From Aquilaria yunnanensis (Eukaryota; Streptophyta; Magnoliopsida; Malvales; Thymelaeaceae): a DNA stretch of 64,000 bases. The number at the start of each line of letters is the position of its first letter. Position 1 is the first letter of the stretch. Below the pieces are notes generated by a model. That model had not been told where the DNA came from. It saw only the letters and a program-made list of their open reading frames with translations, and made no database searches. This document shows, piece by piece, positions 1 through 10,858 of this stretch. The DNA lies in NCBI GenBank assembly GCA_039654915.1, contig CM077596.1:51210501-51274500 (forward strand), written 5' to 3'. The translations under genes were made by a program, and so were the position numbers.

Positions 1-98
1 CTGGTTCCAAAACAGAAGAGCGAGGACCAAATTGAAGCAAACAGAAGTGGACTGCGAGTTTCTAAAGAGATGCTGCGAGAATCTGACGGAGGAGAACA
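1..98 (+). pseudogene. HD-Zip II homeobox fragment in 5' LTR (3' end only)
   Basis: The first bases encode [13 protein letters not shown], the end of homeodomain helix 3, followed by the start of the HD-Zip II leucine zipper region ([18 protein letters not shown]). Homology stops at TEEN; HD-Zip II proteins continue here with the rest of the zipper, and this DNA passes instead into the C-rich LTR leader. The matching longer copy is in the 3' LTR at 15689-16331. One base differs between copies here (position 76). It is a fragment that cannot make a functional transcription factor. Confidence 0.85.
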
Positions 99-2284
99 GC
101 CATCTTCTCGCTTCCCCTCGCGTCCTCGCCTGCCTTTCTCCCTCTCCCTTTCCAGCCACGCTAACCTTCGCTACGATCCGACGCTGTCATCGTCTCTTCC
201 TCCTCGTCCTCTGCCTTCGCCGTGCCTAGCCCCGACGCTCGCCAACGACACCCAGCGCTCGTCATGCCCCCTCCATCTGAGCCCGCTGTCGCCCCTCCCC
301 TGCTGGTCGCGCTCTGTCTCCGCCTCCCGTTCGCGTTTCGCCCTCGCCGTCTCGTACCGTCTTCCGCCGCTGCGTCCCGCCCAGTCCAGCTTCCCGTCCG
401 TGCATCGTCGTGCCTAGCAGCCCCTCCGCCGTCGTGCATCCCTCCAGCTACGTAGCCCGCCCTTCGTCGTGCCTGAAGGAAGAAAACGAAGAAAGAAAGA
501 GGAAGAAAACGCCAGACGCGTTTTATCATTTTGACTGAGTCAAAATTTTCATTTTTTGGGTAAAAATTCCCGTTAAGCCCTTGGTTATCTTTATTTTATC
601 TATCCAAGTCACTAACTCTCTTATTTTTGCAGGTTAATCATTGACAGCAGTTTTCTTTTGTTCCTTTCTTATTTTGTTTGTTTTGGTTACTCATTAAATG
701 CAGCCATTAAATCTTCATAAATATATAACCTAGTGTGGTTGTTTGTTTTATTTATTTTCATTAATTAATTTTTGGGATTATGCAATTTTTTTTATTTTTT
801 TATTTATTTTTTTTATTTTTTTATGCTCATATTTTCTTTATTGCCAAGTATATTGTTTCTATTGGTAATTGTGTTGTTCTGGTATTTATGTTGTTATTGA
901 ATTCAACTTGCTTTGGTTTATGTATGTTTTGTTTAATCTTGACTTAAAAAAAAAAAAATTTCAAATCCTAGGGATCGGTTTTCCGTTCCTCCTTTATTGT
1001 TGTCATGTAGTTGTTGGAGCTGAAATGGGTTAGTTGTCATTAGAATACTTTAATGACCTATGGGGCAATCAAGTTTTCTAAATTCTTCTTCAGTGGTTGA
1101 GTTTCTTTTTCACCTGTGTTTGGGCTTAAGGAGAAAACTCCTAGAAAATTTTCGAAGGTAACTTTCTGGGTATTTACAGGATTTATTTATGAATGTTTTC
1201 TTTGTTGCTGTGTATTAGCAGTGAATTTAAGACCATCATGCGCTTGGTTTCTAATTAAAAAGCTATCCACATTTTTCGGATTATTCTTCTTTGACGCTGA
1301 AATCCAGCATGTTAGCCATTTCCTAACAGTCATTTATCATCGTTATAACGTCTGAAGGAAAATTCTTGCATTTTATTGGGGCTAAGGTTTCAATATTGGA
1401 CTATCAAAGTTAAGACTTCAGAGAACACAGAAATTTTGTTTTGTCTATAGGACTGGGCACTAGAACTACTGTTTGTGTTGTGTTTATTTCATATGTTTAA
1501 TTGGATGTGGCGTACATGAGACATAACATGAATTATATCAAGGAATAAGAAATTTATACATATGCAAGGTCATTTCTGGTTCTAAGAATTCCAAGTGATG
1601 AAGTTTTGAGGATTGATATTTGGGGTACCGTGTGATGCTGGGTGGCTAATAACCTTCATGTGAACTACCTATTTACTGCCCAGAGTTTGGCTAGCTTCAG
1701 ATTAGAGCGCAGTAGCTATTTTTTTTAAGTTAGGCTTTAACTAAGTTCTGAGCAAAGCAAGCTATGCCCCTGCCATGTGGCCTATGTTAGATGAAAACTC
1801 CACAAGAGTTTCACGTGAAATTACTTCAACTATTTCTCCATTTTTATGAACCATTTTGCAATGAACATTGTTTCATTAGATTTTTCCTTCCTTACGAAAG
1901 AAATCTTCAAACTCCAAAACTTAGTACTACATTGTTGTACTTATGCTCTTGAATCTGGGATTTAAAAAAAAAAATTTTTTTGTTAAAGAGTCATTTTTTT
2001 ATCACCCAATTTAAGCAACTCCTTTTAGGTATAATTTTAACTTAGTTATCCAACTTTCTATTTTGTTCCTATGAGCCACTAACTATTTCTTTTTGGTTGC
2101 AGATCAGTCCCTGATAGCAGATTTATTTCTTTGTTCTCTTTTTGTTTCCTTTCTTTCTTTGATTATTTAACCATGTATTAGATTTAATCGTTAAATTCAC
2201 TTAAAGATGTAATTTAGGATATTTATTTATTTATTTAGAATAGTTTAATTTTAATTATTGTAATGCATTAAATGTGTATCAAAT

Positions 2285-2690
2285 TATTAGAAATCCGTCT
2301 TAAGACGGATCATAAAATCCATGTCCAGATGATTCGGTTAGAATCCATGGCTTAGATATTAACTAAAAATTATTAAAAATAAAAATTAAATTAAATAACG
2401 AATCCTAAGACGGATCATATCCATGTCCAAATGATTCGGTTAGAATCCATGGCTTGGATATTAAATTCCATATCCGGATGATCCAGCAGGATTTACGGTT
2501 TGGAAAATATCAAACTTTTAAAATAAATAAATTAAATAAAAAGATAAAAATCCATATTTTTACGATATGGATTAAAATTTCACTAAATTCCGTATCCAAA
2601 TGACTCGGCAGAGTCCATGGTTCGGAATCAAAATCTTCCGTGTGCAAATGACTCGGTAGAGTCCATGGTTCGGAAGTATAAAATTTTACC
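2285..2690. repeat. Degenerate ~40-bp repeats in LTR (TCCATGTCC-GATGATTCGG family)
   Basis: Five variants of a segment reading roughly ATCCATGTCCAGATGATTCG followed by GTTAGAATCCATGGCTT occur at about 2310, 2419, 2467, 2587 and 2637. The same set is present in the 3' LTR (18543-18930), and the reverse complement occurs in the minus-strand solo LTR (23330-23600). The repeat is thus an ancestral part of this LTR family and is useful for recognising its members. Confidence 0.75.
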
Positions 2691-2942
2691 CGAATTAATT
2701 ACTAAAATCAACATTTTCGACTAATTCAGTTAAAATATCTAAATTAACTGAAAAGTTTTTAAAAGCAAAGTAAAACAAAATTAAAATCAATTAAGGTGCC
2801 AATTTTGGGCGCTATAACAATATTGTTTTAGCGTAACCGTACTCCCGATCCTCGAACTCTCGCAGACCAATTTTAAGGTGTCCAATCGACCTAGGTGAAA
2901 CAGATTGGTGGCGACTCCAGAAAACCCGACGTTGCCACAGCT

Positions 2943-2960
2943 TGGCGACTCCACTGTGGA
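2943..2960 (+). other. Primer binding site, tRNA-Arg type
   Basis: TGGCGACTCCACTGTGGA begins 3 bases after the CA end of the 5' LTR. It resembles the complement of a plant tRNA-Arg 3' end, the primer reported for Ogre/Tat elements, with one apparent mismatch in the last bases. The tRNA identity is from memory and was not checked against a tRNA set. Confidence 0.75.
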
Positions 2961-3689
2961 CCCTGGTTAGTGAGTCAAGCCTAAAAGTTGATTTATTTTG
3001 TTCTGTTTTGTTTATTTTTATGTGGATTTATATGTTATATTTACTTATTCTAAACATGCATAATGCATTCACAAAATGAAGCTCTATACCCGAGCTTCCT
3101 CAAATCGAACACAATTCTTTCTAAGCGAAATTGGTGTTGTTGTCCTTGTGAGGCCATGGTCTCCAAGCCTTCACCGGTTTCAAAGTAGTAAAGTAGTGTA
3201 TTGCCTCCTGAGACGGTTAGTCTCTGCATGGGCCCACGAAAAGCTACGACTCGAATTAATCCATTCCTTACATTAACCCTAGAGGGTAAGGAATCGGGCC
3301 GTCACTATGATTTAGTGACGGGATTCGGGAACTATCCCTTGCCTTTTTGATAAACCACCTTATGCATATAGAACTCCCCACTTAACCATAGAACTGACCA
3401 TAGAATTTTTACCATTTTACCAACGCCATAAGGATATCCTTGTTATGCTGTGTTGTTACTCTACACTTTTCTTCGTATGGTTTTAACTTGTTTATCCATA
3501 ATACTTCATGAGTTGTTAATTACTATTTAACTTGTTAATAACCTTATTTTTCTTTTGTTATACTTCCGTTCTGTGCAATTATTCTTCATGCATCAAAACC
3601 ACGCATCAAATTATGCTAACTTTTTGGTCTTTATAATGACAATTAAAAGTTTTGAAGTTCCACGACAATGGATAAGCAAACTCACTCAT
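2961..3689 (+). other. Untranslated leader of the element
   Basis: No gene or repeat was recognised. A 66-codon ORF at 3076-3276 has no recognisable similarity and is not supported. The stretch most likely belongs to the long 5' leader between primer site and gag. Confidence 0.5.
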
Positions 3690-4335
3690 CGCATACATGC
3701 ATTACATTAATCACGTGCTTATAAAATCTGATAAAAATAATCTCATTGCATGCATTCCATTACATTAATCACGTGCATATAAAGTCTGATAAAAACATAA
3801 TCTCACTTTATATTGCATGCATCCATTACATCAATCACACGCATATAAAATCTGATAAAAATAATCTCATTGCATGCATTCCATTACATTAATCACGTGT
3901 ATATAAAGTCTGATAAAAACATAATCTCACTTTATATTGCATGCATCCATTACATCAATCACACGCATATAAAATCTGATAAAAATAATCTCATTGCATG
4001 CATTCCATTACATCAATCACACGCATATAAGATCTGATAAAAATAATCTCATTGCATGCATTCCATTATATTAATCACATGCATATAAAATCTGATAAAA
4101 ATAATCTCATTGCATGCATTCCATTACATTAATCACGTGCATATAAAGTCTGATAAAAACATAATCTCACTTTATATTGCATGCATCCATTACATCAATC
4201 ACACGCATATAAAATCTGATAAAAATAATCTCATTGCATGCATTCCATTACATCAATCACGTGCATATAAATTTTGATAAAAACATAATCTCATTGCATG
4301 CATCCATCACATCAATCATATACGCATAGAATCTA
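3690..4335. repeat. Tandem array upstream of gag, ~60-bp unit
   Basis: About ten copies of a unit containing CATGCATTCCATTACAT, then AATCACGTGCATATAAA and TCTGATAAAAATAATCTC. Two length variants alternate; the longer adds CATAATCTCACTTTATATTG, which gives a higher-order pattern of about 120 bp. The array lies directly before the gag start at 4411. No coding potential was seen. Confidence 0.85.
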
Positions 4336-4410
4336 ATAAAATAAATATTCCTTTAAAAAGGTAAAATTGGACCTCAACACCGATATTCAACTCGGCTCCA
4401 AACAAGATTA

Positions 4411-5537
4411 ATGGCAGAACAAGCCGAAGGACGTCTTATAGAGATGGAGTCCAAGATAAAAAGTATGGCAGAACAGATGAGACAATTCATGGAACTAATC
4501 AAGGAGAAAGTAACTCAAGTTCCCATCAAAGAAGCACAAGATCCCACTTATCCTCCGGGATTCACTCCGCAACGAGTCTCAGTCCAAGAAAACCTATTTC
4601 AGGAACCAGGACAGTCTGCTAGTGTTCACCTGAAACAAGACACTGTGTATGAAAAGAAGAAGACACCACCAAAGGAAGAAGGAGAATCTCAAAAACTCGA
4701 AACAATAGAGACGAGACTTCGGGCCATTAAATAAGACACTGTATTTGGATCTCTTTCAGTGAACGATCTTTGCTTGGTGCCAGATTTTGTGAAATACGAT
4801 GGAACGAGTGATCCCATCACTCACATCACATTGTTTCTAAGGAAACTACAACCACTCACAAAAGATGAAAAGGTGTGAATTGCACTTTTTCAGGAAAGCC
4901 TCACAAAATCAGCATTACAGTGGTATCTAAGTCAAGGTCCAAGAAACATTAAAACTTGGAATGACTTTGCTCAGGCCTTCATCAATAACTACAAGCATGT
5001 TATGGACTTGACCCCCGGATCGCCAAACTCTCCAAAATAAAGAGAAGAAGGAACAAGAAAACCTTTAAGGAGTACGCACAAAGGTGGAGAGACTTAGCCG
5101 CACAAGTTCAACCACTTATGGTAGAAAGAGAACTGATCACCCTGTTTATCCAAACACTAAATAGACCATTTTATGAAAAACTAGTTGGGAACACTTCAAG
5201 TAGCTTTTCAAATATGGTTTTATCTGGAGAAAAGATCGAATTTGGAATTAAAACAGGAAAGCTGGTCGATTCTTCAATTGGAGGATGTTTCAATAAAAGA
5301 AGCGGAGCTGTCCAAAACATCATCTCCAAGTCCCATGGTCCAATACCACTCACGTTACAAGTGAAAGGATATCCTATTGAGATTGTAATCTCCAAGGCTT
5401 CCTCATCAGTACCACATACTACTACTCATGGGAAGAAAGCTACTCAAGTCAATTCAACTTCCACAAGCTTCAAACCTGCTACCACCCATACCAACGGTAG
5501 CAAAAATCAAATGGCGTCCTCTTTCAAGTTGGTGTGA
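4411..5537 (+). pseudogene. Decayed Tat/Ogre-type gag
   Basis: An ATG at 4411 opens a 107-codon stretch beginning MAEQAEGRLIEMESK, with a coiled-coil-like start. A TAA follows (4732-4734), then the core gag domain in the same frame (VPDFVKYDGTSDP, ALQWYLSQGPRNIKTWNDFAQAF) with a TGA near 4876. A frameshift after DLTP near 5010-5015 moves into the frame reading FKEYAQRWRDLAAQVQP, then LITLFIQTLNRPFYEKLVG and GEKIEFGIKTGKL, ending at 5537. Order and wording match Tat/Ogre gag. The three breaks mean no complete Gag can be made, so packaging would have to be supplied by another element. No zinc knuckle or protease could be seen after it. Confidence 0.85.
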
Positions 5538-8462
5538 CCCAAATCCCAAATGTAACTGAAAATTCTGTCATATTGAAACTCAAGGTCCAACAGTTAGTCG
5601 AGTCCAAGTTGCTAGGCCCGATGTGATTGGTAATTGAAAGTGAAGATTTTGAGCTGGAATTACATTAATTTTGGAAAGGCTCTAAGTCAGATCTGACCTA
5701 ATAGTCCGCACACACTTTTGAATGACAGGGAATCCTTTGAATAAACTTGTATCTTTGAAAGCTTGCAAAAGTAATTTAATAGTAAAAATCTCCTAGATTT
5801 AGTCCAGAATCTAGGGTGTAGTCTTTGTTAAATGGACACCTGGTATTCTTTTTCTGGTACAACAAAAAGATGTAATGCGTGCATTCTACTACTTTCCATT
5901 TTTACACTCTTTGCCATTATACTATCCATTATTGCTATCACACTTTACTTTGAAAACGATATTACTCGTGGGTGAAAATAAAAAGTTAAGGGAGATTTAA
6001 TAGTGGCGTTCTTGAAAGTGCTGTCAAATCTAGTAAGAAGGATTTCATATGTTGTACCCCAACTCTCAAAAAAAGAATTCATAGTGGTTATCAACATCCT
6101 TGCAAGAAGTCTGGGGTTAGCTTCCAAACAAGGTAGCTCTCATATTAAATGACTTCAGTGGCCTCCCAATTCTCACAAATGCTCAATACAAAAAAAAAAA
6201 AAAGATTCTCAGTTTTCCCCAACACAAATTCCAACAAAGGAAAGAAGTTCATCCCTTCCATCAAAAGCCATTAAAGGGAAAAATCCAAAACAAAAAAAAA
6301 AGAGACTGAGAGCAAACACAAGTAGCTAAGGCCACTTGAATCATTTTACTTCAAGAAGGCTATGTTCTCAGTTCTTTGCAACACAAACTCCGAAAAGAGA
6401 AATTCATCCCTTCCATCAAAAGACAACAAGGGAAAATTCAAAACCAAAAAGAACTGAGAACAAGCACGAGCAAGCAAGGCCACTTGATTCATCTCACTTC
6501 AAGAGAGTTATCAAGTATGTCATCACCATAGCTCACAAAAAAAAAAAAGGAAACAAAAAAAAATAAAACAAAACAAAAAAAAAAGAAAAGAAAAAGGGCT
6601 CAAGTTAGAGCAAAAGAAAGAAAACAAAAAAATGAGCTATGGATTCTAGACTGAAAACCTGCAAAGGCGGTTTAGAACACAAAAGCAACCCTCAAACCAA
6701 GCATGCATAAAGACCACGATAGTTGGGGGGCAACAGATGAGGTTTAACTTTCTGGAAAGAGTGGCAAGTTTGAGGTCATCACTATTGAGTTTTTCATCAT
6801 AATCAAATTTGCTCACGAGTAGTATTAAAAGACCATTCTTCCACACCACTTAAATTTAACTTTCCTCAGACCTAACATCCTCATTCAGTTAAAAGACTAT
6901 CATTGTGAATCATGTTTCTACCTTATTTAATACTGCTCACGAGTAGTATTAAAATACCCTTCTTTCACACCACTCAAACTTAACTTTACTCAGACCTAAT
7001 ATTTACCTCTTAATATTATTCTCATTCAACTAGAAGACTGCCACAAAAAAAAAAACATTCAAACTTAATTTTCCTCACGCCTGACAGTTACCTTTCGATA
7101 TCATCCTCATTCAGCTAAAAGGCTATCCTTGTGAATCATGTTTATACCTTATTGCCTTGCACAGTTTATGTCTTCGAGTTGAAAAGGGAAGAGTGGCAGG
7201 ATATTTTAATTAAAAATAAAGACCGTAAATTACTTTGTCAAGCTTTGCAAATTGATGAAAGTTTTTCTTTAAGGCCAAACCATTATTCATTAATGTGTGT
7301 AGATTTAAAAGTGAGGAGATAGCTTGAGACTTTCTTTAAGAAGATGTGGTTCTTGTAAGAGAAATTCATGATCAAGGACCATCACAAAGGTCTAGAAATG
7401 CTCAACCTTCTGTTAAATCAAAGATGAGATGATACCTTTTATCCACATAAATACCATATTCAGGGGGGCAAAGTAGTCTCTACGAAGCGTAAGAGGAGTA
7501 CTGCCAACAAAGAAGTTCAATAGACAAGGGGGCAAGTCTTATGGATCAAAACATGAGTTCAGGGAAGAGCAATCATTTAGATTATAACATGGGAATAAGT
7601 AAGTGTCGGCACGGTCACAAGAAAAGGGGCAAAGCAGACATTGAAAGTAAAGCCTTTGATGGTGTCAAATCCATGACAATGGATGAGTACCCGAAAAAGA
7701 TATAAATTATGAGGCGGGCCAACTTTAAAGAAATTGAGGCCAAAATTCAAAGAACAAGTCAAAGAAAGAGGATTCTGAAAAGAGTTGGGCTTTTGAGGCA
7801 GTGAACAAAAGCTGGAAAGCATAAAGAGATTCAATGATAGTCCAAGAAGGCAATCACAAAGAAGATCCAGTAAAGCAAAGACATGAAGAACTAGATCCAT
7901 AAAAAAAAACAAAAAAAAAGAACCATCAATTACACATGCTTTGCATTCATGCATTTCACATCATGCATGCATGGCTTTTACATAACAGGGATCAAATGGA
8001 AAGCATGTCCGTAGCATGATTGCAGCAGTATAAGCTGAGATCTTAATGACATCAGCTCTTACCAATTGGACGCATAGCTAATACGCTGGACCCAGCCCCA
8101 TCAGGAATCCAAGGATAAAGTATACAATATCATCAAAAGCCTGGCAATTGAGACTACACCTAAAAGAACAGAATTGATGCCAGCTTAGCAGCATCCAAGA
8201 TGAGTGATAGCTATCGTCAAAGATAAGGCAGACATCAAGAAATATTGTCGTTGAAAATTCGTCAAAAGCGGACAATGGATTCAATAATCAAGGACTGAAT
8301 CGACGTCAGCTGGATGGGATATCTATCACATCAAAATAAAGTAGGATTCACTTTTCCGGTTAAGCGGCGGATACGGTACTCCGTGACTCTCAAGTCGGTT
8401 CTCTCAGTTGCCCATAATAACTGATCCTTTCCTCCCTCCTTTCTTTTACTTTCTCCTAGAAA
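5538..8462 (+). other. Degenerate internal region, no recognisable pol
   Basis: All frames are broken by stops and no reverse transcriptase, RNase H, integrase or protease motif was found. Two diverged copies of a ~160-bp segment (about 6205-6360 and 6361-6515) share TTCATCCCTTCCATCAAAAG and a GGCCACTTGA block. Three diverged ~130-bp copies between about 6810 and 7140 share TCACGAGTAGTATTAAAA (first two) and CTCATTCAG-TAAAAG-CTATC. A-rich runs occur at 6540-6590 and 7900-7920. A leader with ATACGGTACTCCGTGACT (8370-8390) precedes the first accessory gene and recurs before the third. Confidence 0.55.
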
Positions 8463-9011
8463 ATGGATCCTACTTTTTCTGCCTTGCGAAAATATTTTCC
8501 TTCTCTCCCAATGAACATCCTAAAAAAGATCTACCAAGTTCGCTGTGAACGATTAAGAGCTCTGATGCATAAAGGAATCCCTGAAGATGTGCGGTGGTTA
8601 ATTGAAGCTAAGGTTCGTCTGGCAGGTGAAATCCCAGAGGCATTTGTGTCTCACATGCCTGGTGTAGGCAAAAGCTCTTATGCCAAAAAGCGAAGAGCGA
8701 GGAGACTAGGCGTCTGTCATAAATGCGGACGCTGGACCTGTAATACTAAATGTCGTTCTTTAGGGATGATCTCTGATAATCGAGAAGATAAAATACGATT
8801 CATTAAGAATGGCCTGAGTAAGGACTCATTGGATGATATCCAATTGAGTCTTGAGACGCATTCTTGTGGATCTGTGCAACGTGAACTTCTCGATTTATGG
8901 AGCATTTTTCATGAAGAACGAGAACGATACAGTCCCGGGAATCTGACGTTAAACGACCCTATTTGCCAGCTTGTAAGAAAACTGGATGGGAAGCAAATCC
9001 TCGACTCATAG
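8463..9011 (+). CDS. Small basic Cys-rich (zinc-finger-like) accessory protein, copy 1
   Basis: This is a 182-residue ORF with ATG start and TAG stop. Seen: an N-terminal SALRKYFPSLP block (6-16); a mixed helix-like stretch; a MPGVGKSSYA segment (65-74); a basic run KKRRARR (75-81); then four cysteines at 85, 88, 93 and 97 (C-x2-C-x4-C-x3-C); and a conserved RFIKNGL (112-118). The Arg-rich run followed at once by clustered cysteines resembles the cysteine-rich nucleic-acid-binding proteins of carlaviruses, some of which suppress RNA silencing in plants. That likeness is pattern recognition, not a computed hit. It is the first of four tandem paralogues inside the retrotransposon, intact and without introns. 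Likely location and role (nucleic acid binding) are inferred. It could instead be a host-derived zinc-finger family. Confidence 0.72.
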   Translation: MDPTFSALRKYFPSLPMNILKKIYQVRCERLRALMHKGIPEDVRWLIEAKVRLAGEIPEAFVSHMPGVGKSSYAKKRRARRLGVCHKCGRWTCNTKCRSLGMISDNREDKIRFIKNGLSKDSLDDIQLSLETHSCGSVQRELLDLWSIFHEERERYSPGNLTLNDPICQLVRKLDGKQILDS

Positions 9012-9257
9012 AAGCCGTTAATCCCGTTACTGGACGTAAAACCAGTGGAAGATGTGAGCCACAGTCACAATCACTGTACATACAATTTATCATATTTAAA
9101 ATTTTCCATTTTTCTTTTAATAATGTATTTGCTCCCGTAAGTGTAATCGACACGTTATCCATTTCATCGCTATAAATGCATGTTCTTCCAGTCGGTTATC
9201 TAAGTTTCCTTCAATAACTAATTCCTTTCCATCATCTCTCAAATTCTTCTCTCATCA
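9012..9257 (+). promoter_or_regulatory. Spacer/promoter cassette before copy 2
   Basis: It begins with a GTTACTGGACGTAAAACC-like block shared after all four copies, then a GCCACAGTCACAATCACTGT segment, TAATGTATTTGCTCCCGTAA, GTTATCCATTTCATCG and a TATA box (TATAAAT, 9171-9177) about 80 bp before the coding sequence. The same order recurs before copies 3 and 4 and, in amplified form, before the LOG gene. A promoter role is inferred from the TATA position. Confidence 0.6.
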
Positions 9258-9806
9258 ATAGATTCTACTCTTTCTACCCTGCGAAAATACTTTCCTTCTC
9301 TTCCAATAAAAGTCCTTAAAAAGATCTACCTTGCTAGATGTGAAAGAATCAGAGTTTTTACACGCAAAGGCATTCCCGATAATGTGCAGTGGATAATTGA
9401 AGCTAAGGTCCGTTTGGCGGGTGAAGTTCCAGATGCATTTATGCCCCGCATGCCCGGTTTAGGTAAAAGCCGTTATGCCAAAAGGCGAAGAGCAAAGAGA
9501 CTAGGCGTGTGTTATAAATGTGGGCGATGGAATTGTAATACTAAATGTCGCTCTTTAGGATACATCTCCATAAATCGTGAAGATAAAAGAAAATTCATTA
9601 AGAATGGCCTGCGTAAGGAATCTCTGGAAGATATCATATTAATTTTTGAAACACATTCTTGTGAAATAGTGCAATGGGAAATTATGGATTTATGGTGGAC
9701 TTTCCGTAAAGAACAGGATCGTTACAGTCTTGGGAATCTGACCCTAAACGACCCTGTTTGCCAGTTTGTGAGAAAACAGGATGAGATGCAAATCACCGAT
9801 TCATAG
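9258..9806 (+). pseudogene. Accessory protein copy 2, start codon lost (ATG to ATA)
   Basis: The frame is open for 182 codons and aligns end to end with the other three copies, but the position of the initiator reads ATA (9258-9260) in the context TCATCAATAGATTC; copy 3 has TCATCAATGGATTC. The next in-frame ATG is at 9384, which would remove the first 42 residues but keep the basic run and the C-x2-C-x4-C-x3-C set. The N-terminal two thirds are nearly identical to copy 3. The C-terminal part (VCQFVRK.DEMQITDS) matches copy 4 instead. A shortened protein is possible; otherwise this is a recent pseudogene. Confidence 0.7.
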
Positions 9807-10093
9807 AAAGCATTGAAGCCATTACTGGACATAAATCAGTGGAAGATGTGAGCCACAGTCACAATTACTGTACGTACAGTTTGTTATATTTGGAGAAGTT
9901 TGCATTTTCTTTTGACAGATGTACATGCTCCCCTAAGTGTAATCGACACGTTATCCCTTTTATCACTATAAATGCGTGTTCTTCCTTCTGATTAACCAGC
10001 GGATAAGATACCCCGTGACTTCTAAAGTCGGTTATTCCAGTCTCCTACAATAACTGATTCATTTCCCTCTTCTCTCAAATTCTTCTCTCATCA
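9807..10093 (+). promoter_or_regulatory. Spacer/promoter cassette before copy 3
   Basis: It shows the same modules as the spacer before copy 2: GAGCCACAGTCACAATTACT, CCTAAGTGTAATCGACACG, TTATCCCTTTTATCAC, then TATAAAT (9967-9973) about 120 bp before the ATG. It also has a longer leader with GCGGATAAGATACCCCGTGA, shared with the leader of copy 1 but absent before copies 2 and 4. This supports duplication of a two-gene unit. Confidence 0.6.
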
Positions 10094-10642
10094 ATGGATT
10101 CTACTCTTTCTGCACTACGAAAATACTTTCCTTCCCTTCCAATAAAAGTCCTTAAAAAGATCTACCTTGCTAGATGTGAAAGAATCAGAGTTTTTACACG
10201 CAAAGGCATTCCCGATAATGTGCAGTGGATAATTGAAGCTAAGGTCCGTCTGGCGGGTGAAGTTCCAGATGCATTTATGCCCCGCATGCCTGGTTTAGGT
10301 AAAAGCCGTTATGCCAAAAGGCGAAGAGCAAAGAGACTATGCGTGAGTTATAAATGTGGGCGATGGAATTGTAATACTAAATGTCGCTCTTTAGGATACA
10401 TCTCCACAAATCGTGAAGATAAAAGAAAATTCATTAAGAATGGCCTGCGTAAGGAATCTCTGGAAGATATCCGAAAGACTCTTGAAACGCATTCTTGTGG
10501 AAAAGTGCAAGGTCAAATTGTCAAATTGTGGAGGACTTACCATAAAGAACGAGACCGTTACAGTCTTGGGAATGTGACTGTAAACGACCCTGTCTGCCAG
10601 CTTGTAAGAAAACTGGATGGGAAGCAAGTCCTCGACTCATAG
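10094..10642 (+). CDS. Small basic Cys-rich accessory protein, copy 3
   Basis: A 182-codon ORF collinear with copy 1: SALRKYFPSLP start, AKRRRAKR basic run, cysteine cluster and RKFIKNGLRK. The first zinc-ligand-type cysteine has moved: GVCYKC of copy 2 reads CVSYKC here, through a G to C change at residue 83 and a C to S change at residue 85. The C-x2-C pair is therefore lost and metal binding may be impaired. The C-terminus (VCQLVRKLDGKQVLDS) is of the copy 1 type. The frame is intact. Function is inferred to be nucleic acid binding as for copy 1; whether it is active is uncertain. Confidence 0.68.
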   Translation: MDSTLSALRKYFPSLPIKVLKKIYLARCERIRVFTRKGIPDNVQWIIEAKVRLAGEVPDAFMPRMPGLGKSRYAKRRRAKRLCVSYKCGRWNCNTKCRSLGYISTNREDKRKFIKNGLRKESLEDIRKTLETHSCGKVQGQIVKLWRTYHKERDRYSLGNVTVNDPVCQLVRKLDGKQVLDS

Positions 10643-10858
10643 AAGGCATTGAAGCCATTACTAGATATAAATCAATGGAAGATGGGAGCCACAGTCATGA
10701 TTGCTGTACATATAAGCTGTCATTTGTCTTTTCTTTTGACAATAATGTACTTGCTTCTGTAAGTGTAATTAACGCATTATCCCTTTCATCACTATAAATA
10801 TGTGTTAGTTATTTTCGTTTCCTACAATCACTAATTTCTTTCTTTGCCTCCTTCATCA
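10643..10858 (+). promoter_or_regulatory. Spacer/promoter cassette before copy 4
   Basis: Modules are as in the other spacers: GCCACAGTCATGATTGCTGT, AATAATGTACTTGCTTCTGT, ATTATCCCTTTCATCAC and TATAAATA (10793-10800), 59 bp before the ATG. The short leader lacks the GCGGATA block, like that of copy 2. Confidence 0.6.

Larger units (their letters stand above)
1..2939 (+). repeat. 5' LTR (right-hand 2.9 kb; start lies left of window)
   Basis: It is collinear with 16234-19175. I count about 10 base substitutions plus a short A/T-run length difference (near 1971-1981) over 2939 positions. In order it holds the end of a captured HD-Zip II segment (1-98), a C-rich leader (100-480), a block ending in a splice-acceptor-like TTATTTTTGCAG (623-632), long AT-rich intron-like DNA (660-1980), a second acceptor-like motif (about 2090-2101), degenerate short repeats (2285-2690) and the U5-like end. 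The LTR ends in CCACA at 2939. No TATA box was recognised in this part; any promoter should lie in U3, outside the window. Confidence 0.9.

Noticed and set aside
161..529. 122-codon minus-strand ORF (and its counterpart at 16394-16672)
   Set aside because: Antisense of the C-rich LTR leader; composition-driven open frame.
2943..2960. Possible tRNA gene remnants at primer sites (also 45073 and 57059)
   Set aside because: Only the tRNA 3'-end complement is present, as expected for primer binding sites; no cloverleaf nearby.
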